Shown here: piece by piece, positions 1-7,620 of the stretch
How positions within the stretch are numbered: position 1 is the stretch's first letter
Layout of the letters: the number at the start of each line of letters is the position of its first letter
DNA from: PFJX01 sp040751755
Lineage (GTDB): Bacteria > Pseudomonadota > Gammaproteobacteria > Burkholderiales > Thiobacillaceae
Direction: 5' to 3'
DNA length: 64,000 bases
NCBI GenBank assembly: GCA_040751755.1
Contig: JBFMHC010000044.1
Span: forward strand, 62,001-126,000
Notes under the pieces: model-generated
What the model was told of the DNA's origin: nothing
The model's database searches: none
What the model saw: the letters and a program-made list of their open reading frames with translations, nothing else
Position numbers and translations under genes: made by a program

Positions 1-635
1 TCGAGGATGCCAATGTCGTCGTCCTGGTGCTCGACGCGCGCCAGCAGATCAGCGACCAGGACGCCCACCTCGCTGGCTTCATCCTCGAGGCCGGTCGCGC
101 CCTGGTGGTGGCGATCAACAAGTGGGACGGCCTGGACGGCTACGCGCGCGAACAGGTCAAGCGCGAACTGGGCCGGCGCATGGAGTTCCTCTCCTTCGCG
201 CGCTTCCACTTCATCTCCGCCCTGCATGGCCAGGGCGTGGGCGGCATCCTCAAGTCGGTGGACGAGGCCTACGCGGCCGCCTTCGCCAAGCTGTCCACGC
301 CGCGCCTCTCCAAGATCCTGCACGAGGCGCTGGCGCAGCACCAGCCGCCCAAGTCCGGGCTGTTCCGGCCCAAGCCGAAGTATGCGCACCAGGGGGGCAG
401 CAACCCGCCGGTGATCGTCGTGCACGGCAATCACCTGGAAGGCATCGGCGACGACTACAAGCGCTATCTGGAGAACACCTTCCGCAAGGCCTTCGACCTG
501 GCGGGTACGCCGCTGCGGGTCGATTTCAAGGCCAACATCAACCCGTTCGAGGACCGCAAGCCCAAGTCGCTGACGCAGCGCGAGGTGAACAAGGTGCGGC
601 GCGAGCGTCGCCACCGCAAGAAGACCTTCGGCTGA
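1..635 (+). CDS. der: Ribosome biogenesis GTPase Der (EngA), C-terminal part
   Basis: Only the last 210 codons are present; the reading frame is open from base 3 and ends at a TGA at 633-635. Der is a double-GTPase needed for maturation of the 50S ribosomal subunit. Seen here: the end of the second G domain with the G4 motif NKWDGLD, then the C-terminal KH-like domain with the ending NKVRRERRHRKKTFG, which is basic and typical of the family. The first GTPase domain and the Walker A motif of the second lie upstream of the window. The following hfq-hflX-hflK-hflC order is the usual betaproteobacterial arrangement and supports the call. Confidence 0.95.
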   Translation, partial: EDANVVVLVLDARQQISDQDAHLAGFILEAGRALVVAINKWDGLDGYAREQVKRELGRRMEFLSFARFHFISALHGQGVGGILKSVDEAYAAAFAKLSTPRLSKILHEALAQHQPPKSGLFRPKPKYAHQGGSNPPVIVVHGNHLEGIGDDYKRYLENTFRKAFDLAGTPLRVDFKANINPFEDRKPKSLTQREVNKVRRERRHRKKTFG

Positions 636-657
636 AGGTGCTGGCGCGTGTCCGTGC

Positions 658-1011
658 TCAGGCGCTGGTCTGGATCTGGTCCTGGCTGGAGGCCTCGCCG
701 GTCTTGATCAGGAACAGCCGGCCTTCCGGCGGCACCTGATAGATCAGTACGTCCTTGGGGTTGAAGAACTTGGCGATGCGGGTGCCGTCCTCCTGCTCGA
801 AGCGGACCGGCCCCAGCGCGCGCGTCGGCTGACTGGACGAGACGAGCGTGGTCGCGCGCTCGACGTCGGGTCTGGCGGGGGTGGGTTCCGTGTCGGTGCG
901 CTGTCCCTGGGGCGCGGCGTTGGCGGTCTGGCGTGCGGGAGGGGAGGGCGCGGTCACCCTGTCCACCGCGATGGTGGCCATCGGTGTCGGGCTGATGGCG
1001 GGTATGTCCAT
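658..1011 (-). CDS. Hypothetical protein, 117 aa, possibly FlaG-like
   Basis: A small protein read against der and hfq. I prefer the ATG at 1011 because an AGGGA Shine-Dalgarno sequence lies 4-5 bases before it; ATGs further upstream lack one. The N-terminal two thirds is rich in Pro, Thr, Ala and Ser and looks disordered. The C-terminal 45 residues look folded (TRIAKFFNPKDVLIYQVPPE), a pattern that vaguely recalls the FlaG family, where a similar stretch precedes a conserved PPE. That resemblance is by eye only, so no function is assigned. It has no signal peptide or membrane segment and is flanked by der (tail to tail) and hfq (head to head). Confidence 0.6.
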   Translation of the reverse strand: MDIPAISPTPMATIAVDRVTAPSPPARQTANAAPQGQRTDTEPTPARPDVERATTLVSSSQPTRALGPVRFEQEDGTRIAKFFNPKDVLIYQVPPEGRLFLIKTGEASSQDQIQTSA

Positions 1012-1036
1012 GGCGTCCCTGCATGAATACATGGAC

Positions 1037-1042
1037 ATTATA
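1037..1042 (-). promoter_or_regulatory. Perfect -10 box for the small leftward gene
   Basis: On the minus strand the sequence is TATAAT, 26 bases upstream of the preferred ATG at 1011. The -35 region at 17-base spacing is not recognisable, so this is a -10-only candidate. Confidence 0.4.
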
Positions 1043-1188
1043 GACCAAAACGCCCCCCGACGACGCGCCGACCATGCCATGTGTCGGTTGGAAATGCCTT
1101 ACGAATGAGGGTGTTAGCCTGTGGATGACGCGCTGATGCGAGGGCGAAACCGGGCGCGGACTTTTTTTTGCGCGCGCGCCCGACGTGG

Positions 1189-1216
1189 TCGACTATTGTG
1201 CAAAAGGGAATAGAAT
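1189..1216 (+). promoter_or_regulatory. Candidate sigma-70 promoter of hfq
   Basis: TCGACT at 1189-1194 (4/6 to TTGACA) and TAGAAT at 1211-1216 (5/6 to TATAAT) are separated by 16 bases. The start of transcription would fall near 1224, about 32 bases before the hfq ATG. The rest of the 1012-1255 gap holds a T8 run (1162-1169) with no stable hairpin before it. Confidence 0.4.
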
Positions 1217-1255
1217 TGCCCCCCCAAAGAAAAACTGCCTGATAAAGGAAATCCA

Positions 1256-1489
1256 ATGAGCAAAGGGCTGCAACTACAAGACCCGTTCCTCAACGCGCTG
1301 CGCCAGGAACAAGTGCAGGTTTCCGTCTACCTGGTCAACGGCATCAAGCTGCAAGGCCACATCGAAAGCTTCGACCAGTACGTGGTGCTGCTGAAGAACG
1401 CGGTCACCCAGATGGTCTACAAGCACGCCATTTCCACCGTGGTGCCCGCCCGCCCGGTTTCCATCCAGCGCGCCGGCGAAGACGCCTGA
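1256..1489 (+). CDS. hfq: RNA chaperone Hfq
   Basis: Hfq is a cytoplasmic hexameric Sm-like ring that pairs small RNAs with mRNAs. The 77-aa product shows the whole Sm fold: GLQLQDPFLNALRQEQVQVS at the N-terminus, the Sm1 motif LVNGIKLQGHIESFDQYVVLL, and the Sm2 motif MVYKHAISTVVP, which carries the YKH triplet of the uridine-binding pore. AAAGGA precedes the ATG by about 6 bases. The short C-terminal tail (RAGEDA) is usual for betaproteobacteria. It sits 14 bases ahead of hflX, so the two are probably cotranscribed, as in many proteobacteria. Confidence 0.98.
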   Translation: MSKGLQLQDPFLNALRQEQVQVSVYLVNGIKLQGHIESFDQYVVLLKNAVTQMVYKHAISTVVPARPVSIQRAGEDA

Positions 1490-1503
1490 TCCCGTAGCCG
1501 CCC

Positions 1504-2673
1504 ATGTTTGAACGGCCCGATAGCGGGGTGGCCGTCGTCCTGGCCTCCCTTGATTTCGGCGACCCGGACTATTCCGAAAGTCTCAACGAACTCAAGCTGC
1601 TTGCCTCCAGCGCCGGCCTGGACGTGGTCGGTCTGGTCGAGGGCAAGCGCGCCAAGCCCGACGCGGCCCTGTTCGTCGGTACCGGCAAGGCGGAGGAGAT
1701 CGGCGCGGCGGCACGCATGGCCGGCGCGCAGCTGGTGATCTTCAACCACGAGCTCTCGCCCGTGCAGGAGCGAAACCTGGAACGCCACCTGCAGTGCCGC
1801 GTCCTCGACCGTACCGCCCTGATCCTCGACATCTTCGCGCAGCGCGCGCGCAGCAACGAAGGCAAGCTGCAGGTGGAACTGGCACAGTTGCGGCATTACT
1901 CCACCCGTCTGGTGCGCGGCTGGACCCACCTGGAGCGCCAGAAGGGGGGCATCGGCATGCGCGGTGGCCCTGGCGAGACGCAGCTGGAGTTGGACCGGCG
2001 GCTGATCGCGCAGCGCATCAAGACCATCGAGGCCAAGCTCGACAAGCATGCGCGCAGCCGCGCCATCCAGCGGCGTGGCAGGCAGCGCGGTGGGGTGTTT
2101 TCCATCTCGCTGGTCGGCTATACCAACGCCGGCAAGTCTACGTTGTTCAATACCCTGACCCACGCCCGCGCCTACGCCGCCGACCAGCTGTTCGCCACCC
2201 TCGACACCACCTCGCGCAAGCTGTGGCTGCCGAGCGCCGGCCGCGAGGTGGTCCTGTCCGACACGGTCGGCTTCATCACCCGCCTGCCGCACACCCTGGT
2301 GGCGGCCTTCCACGCCACGCTTGAGGAGAGCGCGCATGCCGACCTGCTGCTGCACGTGGTCGATTCGGCCAGCCCCAACCGTAACCGCCAGATGGAAGAG
2401 GTCGGAAAGGTGTTGCAGGAGATCGGCGCGGAACATGTGCCGCAGATCCAGGTCATGAACAAGATCGACCTCACCGGCGCGGAGCCCAAAATGGTCAGGG
2501 ACGAGTATGGTAAGATCGCCGCCGTTTGGCTCTCCGCCAGGACTGGCGCGGGTATCGACCTGCTGCGGGAAGCCTTGGGCGAGCACGCGAAGACTCACGT
2601 AACCGACACTGACCACGCCAGGGATATCCGGCCAACTACCTCCGATGACGCGGAAACTGATGGGACTGATTAG
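1504..2673 (+). CDS. hflX: Ribosome-associated GTPase HflX
   Basis: HflX binds the 50S subunit and splits stalled ribosomes. The 389-aa product has the N-terminal HflX domain (residues about 1-190, with ALFVGTGKAEEI and the glycine-rich IGMRGGPGETQLE linker) followed by a TrmE/Era-type G domain: Walker A GYTNAGKST near residue 206, DTVGF (G3) and NKIDL (G4). The start at 1504 gives the normal family N-terminus, though no strong Shine-Dalgarno is visible. The C-terminal 30 residues are polar and variable. Its end overlaps an alternative upstream start of hflK by 29 bases, suggesting cotranscription. Confidence 0.97.
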   Translation: MFERPDSGVAVVLASLDFGDPDYSESLNELKLLASSAGLDVVGLVEGKRAKPDAALFVGTGKAEEIGAAARMAGAQLVIFNHELSPVQERNLERHLQCRVLDRTALILDIFAQRARSNEGKLQVELAQLRHYSTRLVRGWTHLERQKGGIGMRGGPGETQLELDRRLIAQRIKTIEAKLDKHARSRAIQRRGRQRGGVFSISLVGYTNAGKSTLFNTLTHARAYAADQLFATLDTTSRKLWLPSAGREVVLSDTVGFITRLPHTLVAAFHATLEESAHADLLLHVVDSASPNRNRQMEEVGKVLQEIGAEHVPQIQVMNKIDLTGAEPKMVRDEYGKIAAVWLSARTGAGIDLLREALGEHAKTHVTDTDHARDIRPTTSDDAETDGTD

Positions 2674-2758
2674 AGATTTCTTGCGCGTGCCGTTCTGGGT
2701 CGCGCATCGTTACGTGCTGGCGCCCTTGGCGGCGGTCCGCCGCGGCGTGCCGATCGCA

Positions 2759-3949
2759 ATGGCGTGGAATGACCCGCAATGGGGCAGCGGCGGCCGACGC
2801 AACGACAGCGGCCCCCCCGACCTGGACGAACTCTGGCGCAATTTCAATCAGCGCCTGAACGGGCTGTTCGGCCGCAAGGGCGGTGGCGGTGCCTCTGGAG
2901 GCGGTCAGCCGTTCCACCTCCCCGGCGGCGCGGGTCTGCTGGCGGTACTGGCCCTGATGCTATGGCTGGCCTCCGGTTTCTACATCGTCGATGCCGGCGA
3001 GCGAGGCGTGGTGCTGCGTTTCGGCAAGTTCGTCGAGACCACGCAGCCCGGCCCCCGCTGGCACCTGCCGTATCCGGTGGAGACGGTGGAGAAGGTCAAC
3101 ATCGAGCAGGTTCGCACGGTGGAGGTCGGCTACAAGAACAACGTCAAGGCCAAGGTGCTCGCCGAGGCGCTGATGCTGACCGACGACGAGAACATCATCG
3201 ACCTGCAGTTCTCCATCCAGTACACCCTCAAGGACCCCGAGGATTACCTCTTCTACAACCGCGATCCCGACATTGCGGTGAAGCAGGTGGCGGAGACGGC
3301 GATGCGCGAGATCGTCGGCAAGAGCAAGATGGACTACGTGCTCTACGAGGGCCGCGCCGACATTGCCGCGCGCGCCACCAAGCTGATGCAGGACCTGCTG
3401 GACCGCTACAGGACCGGCATCAGCATCAGCAAGGTCAACATGCAGCAGGCGCAGCCGCCCGAGCAGGTGCAGGCTGCCTTCGACGACGCGGTGAAGGCCG
3501 GCCAGGACCGCGAGCGCCTGAAGAACGAAGGCCAGGCCTACGCCAACGACGTGATCCCCAAGGCGCGCGGCGTGGCGGCGCGCCTGATCGAGGAGGCGAA
3601 CGGCCACAAGGCACGCGTGGTCGCGCAGGCGGAAGGCGATGCCTCGCGCTTCAAGCAGATCCTCGCCGAGTACACCAAGGCCCCACAGGTGACGCGCGAG
3701 CGTCTCTATCAGGACGCCATGCAGCAGATCATGTCGAGTACCACCAAGGTGCTCGTCGATGACAAGCAGGGCGGCAACCTCCTGTACCTGCCGCTCGACA
3801 AGCTGATGCAGATGAGCGGGGCCACCGCGCCGGCGCCCGCCGCCGATGCCCAGCTCAGCGCCCCCTCCGCCCCGGCCGGCGGCGCCCAGACCGACCTGTT
3901 CCGCTCCCGCGATGCCTTCCGCAGCCGTGACCGGGAGGAGCGTCCATGA
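2759..3949 (+). CDS. hflK: FtsH protease modulator HflK
   Basis: HflK and HflC form a periplasmic-facing complex that controls the membrane protease FtsH. I chose the ATG at 2759 because it gives the family N-terminus MAWNDPQWG; an in-frame ATG at 2645 would add 38 residues and overlap hflX. The 396-aa product shows a glycine-rich cytoplasmic segment, one membrane helix (about residues 58-80, LLAVLALMLWLASGFYIV), a PHB/SPFH domain beginning VDAGERGVVLRFGKF, and a coiled-coil region rich in Ala and Glu. The C-terminal tail is Pro/Ala rich. It overlaps hflC by 4 bases. Confidence 0.95.
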   Translation: MAWNDPQWGSGGRRNDSGPPDLDELWRNFNQRLNGLFGRKGGGGASGGGQPFHLPGGAGLLAVLALMLWLASGFYIVDAGERGVVLRFGKFVETTQPGPRWHLPYPVETVEKVNIEQVRTVEVGYKNNVKAKVLAEALMLTDDENIIDLQFSIQYTLKDPEDYLFYNRDPDIAVKQVAETAMREIVGKSKMDYVLYEGRADIAARATKLMQDLLDRYRTGISISKVNMQQAQPPEQVQAAFDDAVKAGQDRERLKNEGQAYANDVIPKARGVAARLIEEANGHKARVVAQAEGDASRFKQILAEYTKAPQVTRERLYQDAMQQIMSSTTKVLVDDKQGGNLLYLPLDKLMQMSGATAPAPAADAQLSAPSAPAGGAQTDLFRSRDAFRSRDREERP

Positions 3950-4821
3950 TGAAGAACCCCGTGAATCTGATCGTCGGCCTGGTGGCCGCACTGTTGCTCT
4001 TCTCCCTGTCAGTCTACACGGTGGACCAGCGCCAGGCGGCGATGGTGTTCCAGCTGGGCGAGGTGGTGCACATCGACAAGGCGCCCGGCCTCTACCTCAA
4101 GCTCCCCTTCGTGCAGAACGTGCGCTACTTCGACACCCGTATCCTCACCCTGGACGCCGCGGAACCGGAGCGCTTCATCACCTCCGAGAAGAAGAACGTC
4201 CTGGTGGACTACTACATCAAGTGGCGCGTGTTCGACGTGGAGAAGTACTACGTCAGCTTCAGCGGCGACGAGATGCGCGCCGAGAACCGCCTGTTCCAGA
4301 CCGTCAACGACGGCATGCGCGCCGAGTTCGGCAAGCGCACGGTGCACGACGTGGTGTCGGGCGAGCGCGACGACGTCATGAACCTGTTGCGCACCCGTGC
4401 CGACCACGACGCGCGGCGCTTCGGCGTGCAGGTGATGGATGTGCGCATCAAGCGCGTCGACCTGCCCTCGGAGGTGAGTGAATCCGTGTACCGCCGCATG
4501 GACGCGGAGCGCAAACGCGTGGCCAACGAGCTGCGTTCCACGGGTTCCGCCGAAGCGGAGAAGATCCGCGCCGATGCCGACCGGCAGCGCGAGGTGATCA
4601 TCGCCGAGGCCTATCGCGAGGCGCAGAAGACCAAGGGTGAGGGCGATGCCAAGGCCTCCGCCATCTATGGCGCCGCCTATGGCAAGAACCCGGAGTTCTA
4701 CGCCTTCTATCGCAGCATGGACGCCTACAAGCAGAGCTTCTCCAGCAAGAACGACGTCATGGTGCTGCAGCCCAACTCCGAGTTCTTCCGCTACATGAAG
4801 TCTCCGCGGGGCGGCAAGTGA
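3946..4821 (+). CDS. hflC: FtsH protease modulator HflC
   Basis: Partner of HflK in the FtsH-regulating membrane complex. The 291-aa product has an N-terminal signal anchor (NLIVGLVAALLLFSLSVYTV), then the SPFH domain (VDQRQAAMVFQLGEVV ... KAPGLYLKLPF), and an Ala/Glu-rich helical region ending with YGKNPEFYAFYRSMDAYK, a typical HflC signature. GGGAGGAG lies 5 bases before the ATGATG start; either ATG (3946 or 3949) could be used. The start overlaps the hflK stop, implying translational coupling and 1:1 synthesis of the two subunits. Confidence 0.96.
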   Translation: MMKNPVNLIVGLVAALLLFSLSVYTVDQRQAAMVFQLGEVVHIDKAPGLYLKLPFVQNVRYFDTRILTLDAAEPERFITSEKKNVLVDYYIKWRVFDVEKYYVSFSGDEMRAENRLFQTVNDGMRAEFGKRTVHDVVSGERDDVMNLLRTRADHDARRFGVQVMDVRIKRVDLPSEVSESVYRRMDAERKRVANELRSTGSAEAEKIRADADRQREVIIAEAYREAQKTKGEGDAKASAIYGAAYGKNPEFYAFYRSMDAYKQSFSSKNDVMVLQPNSEFFRYMKSPRGGK

Positions 4822-4864
4822 ACGCAGCGAGGCTGGCGATGGAAACGGCGAATGGGCTCGCGGC

Positions 4865-5059
4865 GTGAGTCTGCGCGAGGTCTTCGTCCCGGCGCTGGCG
4901 CTGATGCTGGTCATGGAAGGCGTTCTGCCCTTCATCGCCCCCGCCGCCTGGCGTGAGGCCTTCGCGCGCATGATCCGCTTCAACGACGGACAAATCCGCT
5001 TCATGGGCCTGGCCTCCATGCTCGCCGGCCTGCTTCTCCTCTGGTTGACCCAAACATGA
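4865..5059 (+). CDS. DUF2065 family small inner-membrane protein (YjeT-like)
   Basis: A 64-aa protein starting at a GTG. It has two hydrophobic helices (VPALALMLVMEGVLPFIAP and MGLASMLAGLLLLWL) joined by a short amphipathic stretch containing WREAFARM, which is the DUF2065/YjeT pattern. Its place between hflC and hisZ/purA is conserved in betaproteobacteria. The role is unknown; the position suggests something linked to the HflKC-FtsH membrane complex, which is inference. The stop overlaps the hisZ start (ATGA), so it is in the same operon. Confidence 0.85.
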   Translation: MSLREVFVPALALMLVMEGVLPFIAPAAWREAFARMIRFNDGQIRFMGLASMLAGLLLLWLTQT

Positions 5060-6207
5060 CCCCCGCCTGGCTCCTGCCCGAATACATCGAGGACATCCTG
5101 CCGCCCTACGCGCGCGCGGCCGAGGACCTGCGCCGGCGCCTGCTCGACCTGTTCGACGGCTATGGCTATGACCTGATCGCCCCGCCGCTGGTGGAATATC
5201 TCGAATCCCTGCTCACCGGCGCGGCGCGCGACCTCGATCTGAAGACCTTCAAGGTGGTCGATGGCCTGTCCGGCCGCATGCTCGGCGTGCGCGCCGACAT
5301 GACGCCGCAGGCGGCGCGCATCGACGCGCACCTGCTCAACCGCCAGGGCGTGGCCCGCCTCTGCTATGCCGGGCCGGTGCTGCGCACCAAGCCCGCGGGC
5401 ATGCTGGCGAGCCGCGAGCCCCTGCAGGTGGGTGCGGAGCTGTTCGGCCACGCCGGCATCGAGGCGGACCTGGAGATCCAGGCCCTCCTGCTGGCGGCCC
5501 TCAACGAGGCCGGCGTGCCGGACCTGCGCCTGAGCCTCGGCCATGCCGGCCTGTTCCGCGCCATGGTGGCGGGCGCCGGCCTGGATGCGGACACCGCCAG
5601 CATGCTGTTCGTCGCCCTGCGCCAGAAGGACGGCCCCGAGGTCGCGGCCCTGGTCGCCGGCCTCGACGAGCCCTGGCGCGCCGGTTTCCTGGCGCTGCCC
5701 GGACTGTATGGCGGGCGCGAGGCGCTGGAGCGTGCCATGGCGGTTTTGCCGCAGCAGCCGGCGATCCGCCAGGCCCTCGACGACCTCGCGCGGCTGCTTG
5801 CGGCCGCGGAGGGCGAGCCGGTGGGCGTGGACCTCTCCGACCTGCGCGGTGACGGCTACCACAACGGTGTGGTCATGGCCGCCTACGCCGGCGGCCAGGC
5901 GCGCGCCGTGGCCCTGGGCGGGCGTTACGACGGCGCCGGCGGCGTGTTCGGCCGCAGCCGCGCCGCCACCGGCTTCTCCCTGGATCTGCGGCAGATCCTC
6001 GACTGTCTCGCGGAACCCGCCGCGCGCGGCGGCATCCTCGCCCCGCACGACGCCGATGCCGCACTGCGCGAACGCATCGCCGCGTTGCGTGGCGCCGGCG
6101 AGCGCGTGGTGTCGGAGCTGCCCGGCCAGCAGGCGCACCGCGCCGAGTCGGGCTGCGACCGCATCCTCGTCAAATCCGCGGACGGCTGGACCGTTCAACC
6201 CCTTTAA
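5056..6207 (+). CDS. hisZ: ATP phosphoribosyltransferase regulatory subunit HisZ
   Basis: HisZ is a histidyl-tRNA-synthetase-like protein without synthetase activity. It joins short-form HisG to make the allosterically regulated first enzyme of histidine synthesis. The 383-aa product has the class II synthetase core (LPEYIEDILPPYARAAEDLR, GYDLIAPPLVEYLESLL, the motif-2-like RADMTPQAARI, and GRYDGAGGVFGRSRAATGFSLDL). It lacks the HisRS C-terminal anticodon-binding domain. The start overlaps the upstream DUF2065 gene by 4 bases and purA follows after 30 bases, the normal betaproteobacterial order. Confidence 0.96.
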   Translation: MTPAWLLPEYIEDILPPYARAAEDLRRRLLDLFDGYGYDLIAPPLVEYLESLLTGAARDLDLKTFKVVDGLSGRMLGVRADMTPQAARIDAHLLNRQGVARLCYAGPVLRTKPAGMLASREPLQVGAELFGHAGIEADLEIQALLLAALNEAGVPDLRLSLGHAGLFRAMVAGAGLDADTASMLFVALRQKDGPEVAALVAGLDEPWRAGFLALPGLYGGREALERAMAVLPQQPAIRQALDDLARLLAAAEGEPVGVDLSDLRGDGYHNGVVMAAYAGGQARAVALGGRYDGAGGVFGRSRAATGFSLDLRQILDCLAEPAARGGILAPHDADAALRERIAALRGAGERVVSELPGQQAHRAESGCDRILVKSADGWTVQPL

Positions 6208-6237
6208 CCCATCTCCTGATCGACCAAGGAATTCAAG

Positions 6238-7530
6238 ATGAGCAAGAACGTTGTGGTGATCGGCACCCAGTGGGGTGACGAAGGCAAGGGCAAGATCGTC
6301 GACTGGCTGACCGACCGCGCCCAGGGCGTGGTGCGTTTCCAGGGTGGCCACAACGCCGGCCATACCCTGGTGATCGGCGGCAAGAAGACCGTGCTGCACC
6401 TCATCCCCTCCGGCATCCTGCGCGAGGGCGTGCGCTGCTACATCGGCAACGGCGTGGTGTGCTCGCCCGAGGCCCTGATCGAGGAGGTGGAGATGCTGGA
6501 GAAGGGCGGCGTCGATGTCGCCAGCCGCCTCACCATTTCCGAGGCCTGCCCGCTGATCCTGCCGCACCACGTCGCACTCGACCATGCGCGCGAGGCCGCC
6601 AAGGGCGCCGGCAAGATCGGCACCACCGGTCGCGGGATCGGCCCGGCCTATGAGGACAAGGTGGCGCGCCGCGCCATCCGCATGCAGGACCTGCTGCACC
6701 GCGAGCGCTTCGCCGCCAAGCTGGGCGAGGTGCTGGACTACCACAACTACGTGCTCAAGCATTACTTCAAGTGGGAGACCGTCGACTTCCACCAGACCCT
6801 GGACAAGGCCATGGAACTGGCGGAGAAGATCAAGCCCATGATCGGCGACGTGCCGCGCAACCTGTACGAGGCCAACAAGCGGGGCGAAAACCTGCTGTTC
6901 GAGGGCGCGCAAGGCACGCTGTTGGACATCGACCATGGCACCTATCCCTTCGTCACCTCGTCCAACTGCACCGCCGGCGGCGCCTCCACCGGTTCCGGCA
7001 TGGGCCCCTCGTCCATGCACTACACCCTTGGCATCACCAAGGCCTACACCACCCGCGTTGGCTCCGGCCCGTTCCCCACCGAGCTGTTCGACGACAACGG
7101 CAAGTGGCTGGCGGAGAAAGGCCATGAGTTCGGCGCCACCACCGGCCGCCCGCGTCGCTGTGGCTGGTTCGACGCCGCCGCCCTGAAGCGCGCGATCCAG
7201 ATCAACGGCGTGTCCGGCCTGTGCGTGACCAAGCTGGACGTGCTGGACGGCATGGACACGGTGCGCATCGCCACCGGCTACAAGCTGGGCGGCGATGTGT
7301 GCGACATCCTGCCCGTGGGCTCCGAGATGCTGGCCGACTGCGAGCCGGTGTACGAAGACTGGCCCGGCTGGAAGGAGACCACCGTGGGCGTGAAGACCTT
7401 CGAGGAACTGCCCGCCAACGCGCAGAAATACCTCAACCGCATGCAGGAGCTGTGCGGCGTGCCGATCGACATCATCTCCACCGGCCCGGACCGCGAGGAG
7501 ACCATCGTCCGCCGGCACCCGTTCGAATAA
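6238..7530 (+). CDS. purA: Adenylosuccinate synthetase
   Basis: Catalyses IMP + GTP + aspartate to adenylosuccinate, the first committed step of AMP synthesis, in the cytoplasm. The 430-aa product is full length. Seen: the N-terminal GTPase-like loop GTQWGDEGKGKIVDWL with the catalytic Asp, GGHNAGHTLV with the catalytic His, GTTGRGIGPAYEDK, and the C-terminal STGPDREETI guanine-binding region. AAGGAA lies 6 bases before the ATG. It is the last gene of the hfq-to-purA run; an inverted repeat follows. Confidence 0.98.
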   Translation: MSKNVVVIGTQWGDEGKGKIVDWLTDRAQGVVRFQGGHNAGHTLVIGGKKTVLHLIPSGILREGVRCYIGNGVVCSPEALIEEVEMLEKGGVDVASRLTISEACPLILPHHVALDHAREAAKGAGKIGTTGRGIGPAYEDKVARRAIRMQDLLHRERFAAKLGEVLDYHNYVLKHYFKWETVDFHQTLDKAMELAEKIKPMIGDVPRNLYEANKRGENLLFEGAQGTLLDIDHGTYPFVTSSNCTAGGASTGSGMGPSSMHYTLGITKAYTTRVGSGPFPTELFDDNGKWLAEKGHEFGATTGRPRRCGWFDAAALKRAIQINGVSGLCVTKLDVLDGMDTVRIATGYKLGGDVCDILPVGSEMLADCEPVYEDWPGWKETTVGVKTFEELPANAQKYLNRMQELCGVPIDIISTGPDREETIVRRHPFE

Positions 7531-7539
7531 GCGCCCCAT

Positions 7540-7612
7540 GACCAGGTCGTTCCGGTGCAGGCCGGAATCCGGGCAACGACCCGGACACCGGCGTTCGCCG
7601 GTGTGACACGGG
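7540..7612. repeat. Intergenic GC-rich repeat with two hairpins after purA
   Basis: The 90-base gap between purA and the next start holds two short inverted repeats, TTCCGGTGCAGGCCGGAA (about 7549-7567) and ACACCGGCGTTCGCCGGTGT (7588-7607). No T tract follows, so it is not a standard terminator. The form resembles dispersed extragenic repeats of proteobacteria. Confidence 0.55.
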
Positions 7613-7620
7613 GGCGTCGC

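Noticed and set aside
1141..1180. T8 run upstream of hfq as a terminator
   Set aside because: Only a 3-bp stem can be drawn before it.
2645..2758. Upstream ATG of hflK as its start
   Set aside because: It would add 38 residues not typical of HflK, and the ATG at 2759 gives the family start MAWNDPQWG.
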